A stretch of 64,000 bases of DNA from Eretmocerus hayati. Lineage: Eukaryota > Arthropoda > Insecta > Hymenoptera > Aphelinidae. Positions 13,501 to 22,500 of this stretch are shown here, in pieces. The stretch spans positions 16,285,736 through 16,349,735 of the forward strand of contig CM056742.1 of NCBI GenBank assembly GCA_029851415.1, read 5' to 3'. The notes under the pieces are model-generated. The model was not told the origin of the DNA. It ran no database searches and was given only the letters and a program-made list of their open reading frames with translations. The stretch's first letter is position 1. The number at the start of each line of letters is the position of its first letter. The translations under genes were made by a program, and so were the position numbers.

Positions 13501-16500
13501 CATAGAACATCAGAATTTTGATTTTTACATCACATGCTTTCAACTATTGAATGTAATGATTCCTAATACAACGATGTCGAGTACTGTCTGACTTTTTCTA
13601 GAACACCATTGAATCGAAACTGAGAACTATCAACACTTCCATCAAATATCTTCTTCAAAATCATGTGCGTAAAGTTAGTGCGTAAGCAAAATTTTTCCGT
13701 GCGTGAAGTTGTTTTTGCGCACGGAATGAGACCTGTTGGTAAGGTCACGATGGTGATTTTCTCATTAACTTGTTTTGATCGGTACCATTCTCTGGAATCT
13801 TGAATTGCTACTTCATCACATTAGAAATTGGTTTAGGACCATTGTACGGTGAAGGCAAGTGTTGAGGGGCATCCCGAAGAGTATTTTGGAGATTTCTAGC
13901 CCTGGTTTCACCCAAAAAATTCACCAGATGAGTCTACGAAAATCCCAGTCAATTTTTGTAATTGTAAAAATTTCAAAAAGGATTTTATTTCTGAATGTTT
14001 CTTCCCGACTAAGAATCGTATCTCCGGTGCGTGTGAAACTTGTCAGACCTTGAACTCTCTTAATTCTTCCGAAAAAGACCTCGTTCGAAAAAATTGCCTT
14101 TTGCCTCGGAGTTCTGAGTGGAATCGTGGCAACTCGGATTCGAGTGACCTTCACTCAGAAAATTGAGTGAGATTCTTGACTTGGAGAATCCGAGTGAATT
14201 CGGATGCTATTTAGCTGAAACTCACCCAATTCGAATGCTACTTTGCTCAGGCTCACCGTTTGTGAAATGTAATTAGTCATTCCTCAAACCAAAGAACACG
14301 TGAAATTTTCAATGTTCTTCCTGTGTATTTATATGTTCCTCCAGATACTTTGACAAAAAACCTTGCGATATCTCAAACTAGATGGACCATCTACCATTTG
14401 AGTCCGAAATCAGGCATTTATCAAGAGCTTAGACGGTCCATTGTACATAAAGCATCGTTTCGGAGCTTACTTGCACTACTACAGTAAGACCCGCTTAATG
14501 TGATCGCGCTTAATGTTGTCAACCACTTAATGTTATCAAAGTTGCTCATCCCGGTTCACTTGTATATCAATCCATGCAAATTTCCTCGGCTAATGTGATC
14601 AGGATATCGGATAATGTTATCATGCGATCGAGATGTTGGGACATACACATGCGTGTTTCTGTCGATCAAGGAGCCATAAGAACTATATATTTGACGTTCT
14701 CATTCATGAAATCAATATCGATCACCAGTTGCGTGTGAGACTCACGTCACTTGTATGCTCAAAATGATCCAACTGCACGACTTGAGTTTGGCTGAAAAGT
14801 CAAAATTGTTATCGAACTATGATCTTCCACCGGATGGTACAAAACAACGGGAAGCTGCAGCCAAGCTCGGTAATTCTCAGCCTCTACTGTGCAAGTTGTT
14901 GAAAAATAGAACTCAGATAGAAAGTGATTATTTGAATGATGTAATTGAAAATTAAAAGCGTAAAAGACAAGGAGAATATGAAGTAATTGAAAAGGCTCTT
15001 GGAAGGTGGTTCACAAAAGTTCGGAAAGTGGATACTCCAGTGAACGGACCGGTTTTGATGCAAAAAGCAGAAATTAGACAATTCTTTCCAGAAAAAGGAT
15101 CGCGTATGAATAATATTGTATCTGTTAATCTGGATTCCACGTCAATGCAAATTATTTCTATGACATCTGAATTCCAAAATCGCACGAAAGAATAAACTAT
15201 GACAAGAGTGAGTCAAACATACGATTTTTGGTTAATGTTATCACCCGCTTATTGTTATCAGAAGTTCTTGCCCCGATGCGATCACATTAAGCGGGTCTTA
15301 CTGTATGTGGATGCTCCCGAATGTTCATGAGCTATATGCATGCGCCGAATCCTGTCTAATACAGTCCGATCTGTAAGGGCGCAGTAGCTGCCAGTAGCGT
15401 GAAGTAGCCTCTATTGAAAATATATCGAAGCTGGCATCAAATGGGCGAACTTCGCCTCGTTTCAATAAATTAGAAACGGCTAATATCGGCTACTTCGGGG
15501 TTTTCTTCATCAATTGAAGACAAACGATCAAAAAAGTCCGAGTGGTCGGAAAAGTGCCAATATTAACCGGCTCGGATAGCCAGGGCACCACAGCGATGCT
15601 TTTTCAACTTATATGGGCCACTCTTGGCTACCTCCTGCTACTATTCAAATAAAGTTGGTGGTTGCACAGGTCTGCAATACAAGCTCAATAGTAGCTAGAA
15701 GTAGCCTACAGCGGCTGCAATGTAGTGTGCAGTACAACGCAGCTCCACGAATTCTACTCTTTCGCATCTCATCGAAGCTAATTTTGACTACTCTCATCTA
15801 CTTGCGCCCTGTGGTGGCTCTATCGCAGTAGCGCGCATTAGCCTCGGCAGTAGCCGTATTGGCCGACATTGGCATCGGCTACTCCCTTGTGAGCGGCCCC
15901 CTGGGATTTTCTTCAACTGTAGTTCTTCCTAATCCAGTTTCCATACTCCCTCTATTTCCCACCAAAATTCTGGACGGTCCATGAACAATGTTCAAAAAAT
16001 CTTCAAATAACACCTATTGAAATGCATCACAAAAAAGATCTGTTGAAAGTGTTCATAGTTCTCAGTTTCTATCAATGGTGTTTTGGGAAAAATCAGACAG
16101 TACTCGACATGATTTTCTTAGATTTCATCAAATTTAATAGTTGAAACCATGTCATGTGAAACTCAAAATTCTGATGTTCTATGGATCGATAGTTTGCAGA
16201 ATTTCATACTCGGCTAGCTACACTACCGGTCAAAAGTCTGAGGACACCTGGGAATCAAGCTGATGATTTTCAGAGTTGGATATCTCAGAACCTATTGGTC
16301 GTAGAGAGCTCTGCGTGGTCGCATTTTGTAGCTCATATTGAGCACTTTCAAATCTATTTTCAGTATTCTCCGTCCCGCGTATTATACCGGAGACACACGA
16401 GTCAGAAAAATGACTTCTTTCGCAATTTTTCAGGCAAGGTTCGAACGCCTGCCGATTTTGGAGAGATTGTCGGATCGCTATGAGACCGATGACATTTTTA

Positions 16501-19500
16501 AGCCCATGAGAAGACCTTCAAAATCCGTTTCTGAACGTTTCTCAAAGTGGTTCTAGTCCCGAGATCCAAGTGATTTAGTGAGGGAGTTTTTCTCTCAAAA
16601 AATTACACGATAATCCAAAAATAATGAGAAACAGCCCACTTTGGGGCAGCTGACCCTCATTCTTGCAAGAGTTTGACTTAACATCGAAATAGCCATCGAA
16701 AATGAAGGCTACCGACCTTGGACTGGGCTATTTTTTATCATTTTTCGATCAACCGTGTAATTTCTTGAGAGAAAAACATCCGCAGACAATCTGTCATATC
16801 TCTATGCCAGAACCACTTTGAGAGACGTTCAAAATCAGATTTCCAAGTTTTTTTCATGGGCTTGAAGATGTCATTGGTTTCATAGCGATCCAACAATCTC
16901 TCCAAAATCGGCAGGCATTCGTACTTTGACTGAAAAATTGCGAAAAAAAGTCATTTTTCTGACTCGTGTGTCTCCGGTATAATACGCGAGGAAAATACCA
17001 AAAACAGATTTGAAAGCGCTCGATATGAGCTACAAAATGCGACCACGCAGAGCTCTCTACGACCAATAGGTTCTGAGACATCCAACTCTGAAAATCAGCA
17101 GCTTGATTCCCAGGTGTCCTCAGACTTTTGACCGGTAGTGTATACTGTTGCAAAGTGAAGAGAGGGAGGAGGAGGGTTAATAATTCCGCAATGTCCTTCG
17201 ACGGAAAGTACTGCATGCTCGAAAATAACAGCTCCCAACAGACCCCAGCAACGACCATCATTTCGCAGTGTCTAAAGGTCAAAAAAATACTCAGTAATTG
17301 TGGGATCAACAGACTCGGAATACGCAAGCGGAGGTTACACGATGTGAACACTATAACAATGTTGCAGAGATGATTGATAATCTGAATCATGCTACGTTAC
17401 CTGCGAAGAACATGTTGACGTAGTTGGCCATATTCATGAATCGGGTACAAATTTCCTTTTCCTTCTCATCGGTTATGGCATCCCAATATTTTGACGCATC
17501 AAATAGCATATTCCTGAGCTAGTATCAAGATGGAGCACTCATTAGAATTTCCTTGATATGAGAATATGATAGGTGATACTAAATAGTCATCTGAAGATAT
17601 TTTGAGAAGATTGATAAATAATACTGAGTTAAATGATTAACAGAGTAGCTCGTCATATCATGGTTCGAGGACAAATCGGCATGTTCATTCTCGGAGCACT
17701 GATCTAATTACACTCTCAATGACCTCTAAGAATGGATTTTCAAGAAAAGATGCAACCCTCATTCTGAAGTCTGGCCTGAGGAATCGTGAAGAATTGAAGA
17801 TCCGTGTTAAAAGATATTTTCTCGAGATGATGACACTAACGTAGTCAGTTTTGTAAACCAAGGATTTCTTGATTCATTCCTCTCTTTGAATCGCGCCACC
17901 TCTAAAATAGATTATTGGGCCCATACGAGATTTTCTGCAAAATCATGAAAATCAACCCCAATTGAAATTTCGGGCGTGTACCTGGCACCAGGTGCTCACA
18001 ACAGGTCCACTTTGACACGACATGGATCATCATCGTCACAGGGTTACAACGCACAATGTGGAAGAAAATCGGAAGTTGGCAAATTTATGTGGTACAACTA
18101 GAATGGCAATATCGGGGCGTTTCAAAAGAGAAAATTGTAGCTTTTTTAATAAGGAATAATAATGCGTTTCCCGCGAGTATCGTCTAGGGCTCGTGTGATC
18201 AAGGCATCCATGAAAAAGTGAAAATCGACCAAGAAACGCAGTATTAGGGATCTAAACCGGAGGTGAAGCTATTTACGTTAACTGTGATGAGGAACAAAAT
18301 TCTTGCATTGTTTATAACAAATTTGTTCTCATTCCGAATTTTTCAGAAAACGGCAAGTTTTGAGTTTTTTTGGCCTCTTGTGGGTTTTGTTGTGAGATTT
18401 ATGGAATTTCTACGACGCCAATCGAAAGTACAGAAATTTTATGTCAAAAAATGTGGTTTGAAAAATTTTCAAAAATCGGTCCTGGCAAATCTACAACAGT
18501 GAAACCGAGACGTAGCCTGTGAAATGCATGGAAGCGATCGAAAAGCTGATGAAAGTCCAAGGGAAAGCGATTCACGTCATTTTTGACGAGAAACAAGGTT
18601 GTGGCACTTTTCGGAAGAATTTCTTTCGTACCCAAGGTTTTTCATGAAATGACTATTTTCTGGGTTTTTGGCTTCTCAAAAGATGTTTCGGTAGATTCTT
18701 GAAATCTCGACCGCGCCTATAGAAAGAATAGAAAATTTCACTTCCAAATATGTACTTTTTAACTGCTTCTAATCGACTCAGAGAGTTTTACAGCAGTTGA
18801 TGATATATCTACGAGTGCGGTCCCTTGTATTCATATTTGTACAGGATATTGCTTCTAGGAATGATTGAGAAACGCAATATGGTATCGGGCATAAATGAAT
18901 CACTTCATGTCATCTGCGAATTTGGTAACAAAGTCAAAACCCAAACAATGCAATCCGGGAATCCCCGAAAAGTGCCAGCGGTATGAAATCGCAGGATCTC
19001 TACGGTGGAAAAATTTTACGAAGGCAATTCTTTTGTATCCCAATATATTAGTTCAAGCACTTGATTATGAAGTTCTTTTGATACTGATAAATTGTTCAAA
19101 TCATGACATTCTTGAGATTGTGCAGTGTTACAGGTAGGTCAAAAGATCAATTCTTCAGGGAGATCTTCGTGACTCAAGTTCGCGGGTATCCATCATGCGT
19201 ATTGGCACATTCTCTTGAAGTATGCCAATACTCCCTGGAACAATAACATGTGCGAGATAGAGATAGAGAGAGTGCAATAGAGAGACAGAGAAAGAGAGAT
19301 GGCAGGGACGCCACCTATCCACTGCTCGTCGCGGAGCTCTCGCGGATCTAGGAACGGCGAGCTGAAATATCTCGGCGTATGGCTTGACGACAAGTGGTCG
19401 TTCAAGAAGCACATCCAGGAGGCCGCCCAGAAGGCGAGCAGGGTCGGTGCGGCGCTTCAGCGGCTGATGCCGAACATCGGAGGATCGAAACAGAAGGAGC

Positions 19501-22500
19501 GCGAGCTGCTCAACACCCAGCGCTTCCATCATGCTCTACGGTGCACCAGTGTGGGGAAGAGAGAAGAGGAGGCCGTCATCCAAAAGAGGATGGGGTCTGT
19601 CCACCGGAGAGCCGCTCTGAGGAGCATTCGTGCCTACCGCACCGTGTCAGGAGACGCAGCCTGTGAGTTGGCGGGGATGCCGCCCTTCCACTTGCTAGTT
19701 GCGGAGCGAGTGAGGATCTGGGACCGGCAGAAAGTGATCGGAGCCGAACGAGTGCTCACCCCAACGATGAAGGAGATCATCCGCGACAACGAGAAGGAAA
19801 TCGCCCTTGAGCATTGGCAAACTGAGTGGGATTCGCCACTTGCAGATGGCAGATGGACGCACCGGCTGATCCGTGGCGTAGCCAAGTGGACGGAACGCAC
19901 CGCCGAAGAGATAGATTACTGGATAACGCCGGCACTGAGTGACCACGGTTGCTTCGGTTCCTATCTAACCAGGTTCAAGAAGAGGACGACCCCAGCATGT
20001 CAGTCATGCGGGGACGAATGGGATGACGCCGAACATGCCCTGTTCAAGAGCAGCGACACCCGAAGAGAGCGCGCCGAGTTGGATGAATGGCTGGGTGCTC
20101 ATCTAACACCTGAGAACCTCGTTCCGTCCTTGTTCCGCAAACAAGAGACATGGGATAGAGTCACCGGATACATTAAGCTGGTGATGACCCGTAAGGAGGA
20201 GAAAGAGAGGGAAGTAAGGCGCCTCGAAGCAGGCGAATCACAGTGACTCTGCCGATTGGAACAGAAGAGGCCCAAATAGCTCCACGAGGAATATGATGCA
20301 CTGAAAAGGGGAGAAAGAAGAAAGAAGAGAGAAGAAAGAAGACTGAAGAGTAGGAAGGAGATCGAAGAAAGAGAAACAACACCTGCGAGCCGCGAGAAGA
20401 GAGACGCTCGAGCCTGAACGCGTGACGCCGCCGGTCCTGAAGTAATGCTCACGCGGTTCCAGAGCCTGATTGGTAAGTTGGTGGATCTCTCCCTTGTCCA
20501 ATGGCCGGGGCACACGGAGAACGAATAGAGGGTTTACCCGGTTCGGATGGCCGTATCAATGCGGATTCCAGCCCGGGACTGTTGGGGAGGTACTGGCCAG
20601 CCGTGTTTGGCTGACCAGTGCCGCTCTTCCGTACGTCGCAGCGAATTTGCTCTACACGGTGCAAGGGAGAGGACAATAGGTTGAACAATTTGTCACCAAA
20701 AACTGAACACGTGGTTATTTAGCACTATGCCCAAGGATCAAAATCCCGTTTCAGCCGAAATGGTGTTATGATTTTATTCTTCTTCATGCACTGAATAAAA
20801 AGCGCGGCCGCCGGGAAACGATCCGGCGACCTCTTGATCAAGAGTCTGACTCGATGTTGACTGAGCTAGTCCGGCCGCACCAAGCGGCGGTCCTTATATG
20901 TGGTACATTTGAAGTGCGGGCGCCTGTGTAGCTTGCGCCCGTAACAATGGAGTAATCCCCCTTTTTGGAATGCGAGTTCAATTCGTATCTTTACATGTTA
21001 ATCAAATGCAGCTGTTTCAGCACTTTTACTCGTCAAGACCATAACAGCTCCCAAAGCTCATAACTCAGATGTATCCCGAGTATTTTCAACCTACTTTAGC
21101 TCATTTTGAAGCTTATTCTCAAATCTTCAAAATGATCTGAAGTGAGTTCAGTTTCAACAAACTAGAGTCGAGGAACCTCATTTTGAATCGATCCCCGAGA
21201 TTTCCTCTTCTAACGATTCGAGACTTTTCGAGCTCCTAACTCCTGATATAGCTCAACTCCACTGTGTTGAATTGAAGCTTATATTAGCTTATTTTGAAGG
21301 TCTTTGAATAAGCTCTAAAATAAGTCAAAGTAGGGTGGAAAATATTGAGATTCATTGAAGTTATGGACTTTGGGAGCCGTCATTGTCTCAAGAAGTATGT
21401 TGCTCAAAGAAGCTCCACTTGATTAACACGTGAAAATACGAATCAAGCTCGCATTCCAAAAAAGGCGATTGATCCATTTCGGTTGAAACGGGATTTTGAT
21501 CCTTGGGCATAGTACTAAATCACCACGTGTTCAGTTTCTGGTAATTATTCTGTTCAACCTATCGCCCTTTTCCGAGCACCGTGCCTAAAACCACCTTGAA
21601 AAAAAAGAATGAGAGAAAAAGAGAGGGAATTCCCCCCGGAGAGTGAAGGCTCGATTGCGCTCTTCACTATGCAAGAGCTACACACAGCGGTGAAGAGGAT
21701 GCCAAATGGCAAGGCCCCTGGCCTGGATGGTATTCTTAACGAGGCTCTGAAACTGATCTTCAAATACAAGCCGGATTTGCTCCTCGACCTCTTCAACATC
21801 TGTCTGGGCGCGGGAGCTCTTCCGGACAATATGAAACGCCCAGAAGCTCGTCCTGATGCCTAAAGGTCAAGGAGGTCAACGCCCTCTCAGCATGCTCGAC
21901 AACAACGGGAAAATATACGGGAGGATGGTGCTCAACAGGGTAGCGAAAGCCTACGAAGAGAGCGGCGGGATGTCAACGATGCAGTTTGGGTTTCGGAAAG
22001 GTCACAGTACTGTTCGCGCGATTTAGATGGTTCAGGAGCGGGCCCAAATGGCGTTAGGGAGACCATACCAAGGGAGAGTGGGTTTCCGCGCGATCATTAC
22101 GTTAGACATGAATCGCATTCAACTGTGCGAGCTGAGAGCGAGTCTACGCATCCCAGGCAGGTGAAGTGCCATCACGAGCGATACCTACGAAATAGGACCC
22201 TCCTGTACGACACCGACGAAGGACAAGAGGTTCGAGTGTTGTCCGCCGGAATTGGACAAGGATCAGTCATCAATCAACAGATATCTACGTCACCTACCGT
22301 GTAAGTTGTAGAAGATGGAAATCGGTCGAGACAGTCTAAAGCTAAAAGCAGAATACGGTAGTAAAGTCGCGATTTCGGGTTTTTCAGAAAAAACACTACT
22401 GTAGGGCTATGTTGAGCAAGAAGAACTCTCTGAGCCTAACACTGTGGAATTTATCTTATTTCAACACTCCATGACGAATAATATGGTATGGGAATTGTTT

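Larger units (their letters stand above)
13472..16212. repeat. Pair of inverted repeats enclosing a Tigger copy
   Basis: About 175 bp at 13472-13646 (from CGAGTATAAAATTTTGC) recur inverted at about 16035-16212. The outer ends are the most similar, so this is probably a larger decayed inverted-repeat element into which Tigger (14482-15303) inserted. Between 15340 and 15900 there are many short GTAGC/GCTAC words in both orientations, of unknown origin. Confidence 0.55.
5803..17400. other. OrA intron, 11.6 kb, largely mobile DNA
   Basis: This is the intron between exons 2 and 3. It contains the ATCCGGAT-rich element (7035-7786), TA-flanked elements (9443-11111, 11402-12464), a long inverted repeat pair (13472-16212) enclosing a Tigger element, and a Tc1-like MITE (16221-17140). 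In 5803-7030, 7790-9440 and 12470-13470 I see no recognisable feature. The OrB counterpart is 7.0 kb with almost entirely different elements. Confidence 0.7.
20679..21559. mobile_element. TA-flanked foldback MITE hosting a solo-LTR-like insertion
   Basis: The ends GGTTGAACA and TGTTCAACC are flanked by TA (20677-20678, 21560-21561). The two halves are near-complete inverted copies: ACTGAACACGTGG near 20701 pairs with CCACGTGTTCAGT near 21525, and further inward GGAATGCGAG near 20967 pairs with CTCGCATTCC near 21450. The left arm is interrupted at 20764-20946; the right arm gives the uninterrupted version. Confidence 0.85.

Noticed and set aside
16854..17390. 178-codon minus-strand frame with hydrophobic start
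   Set aside because: It runs through the border of a Tc1-like MITE and its phase does not fit OrA exon 2; the frame is accidental.
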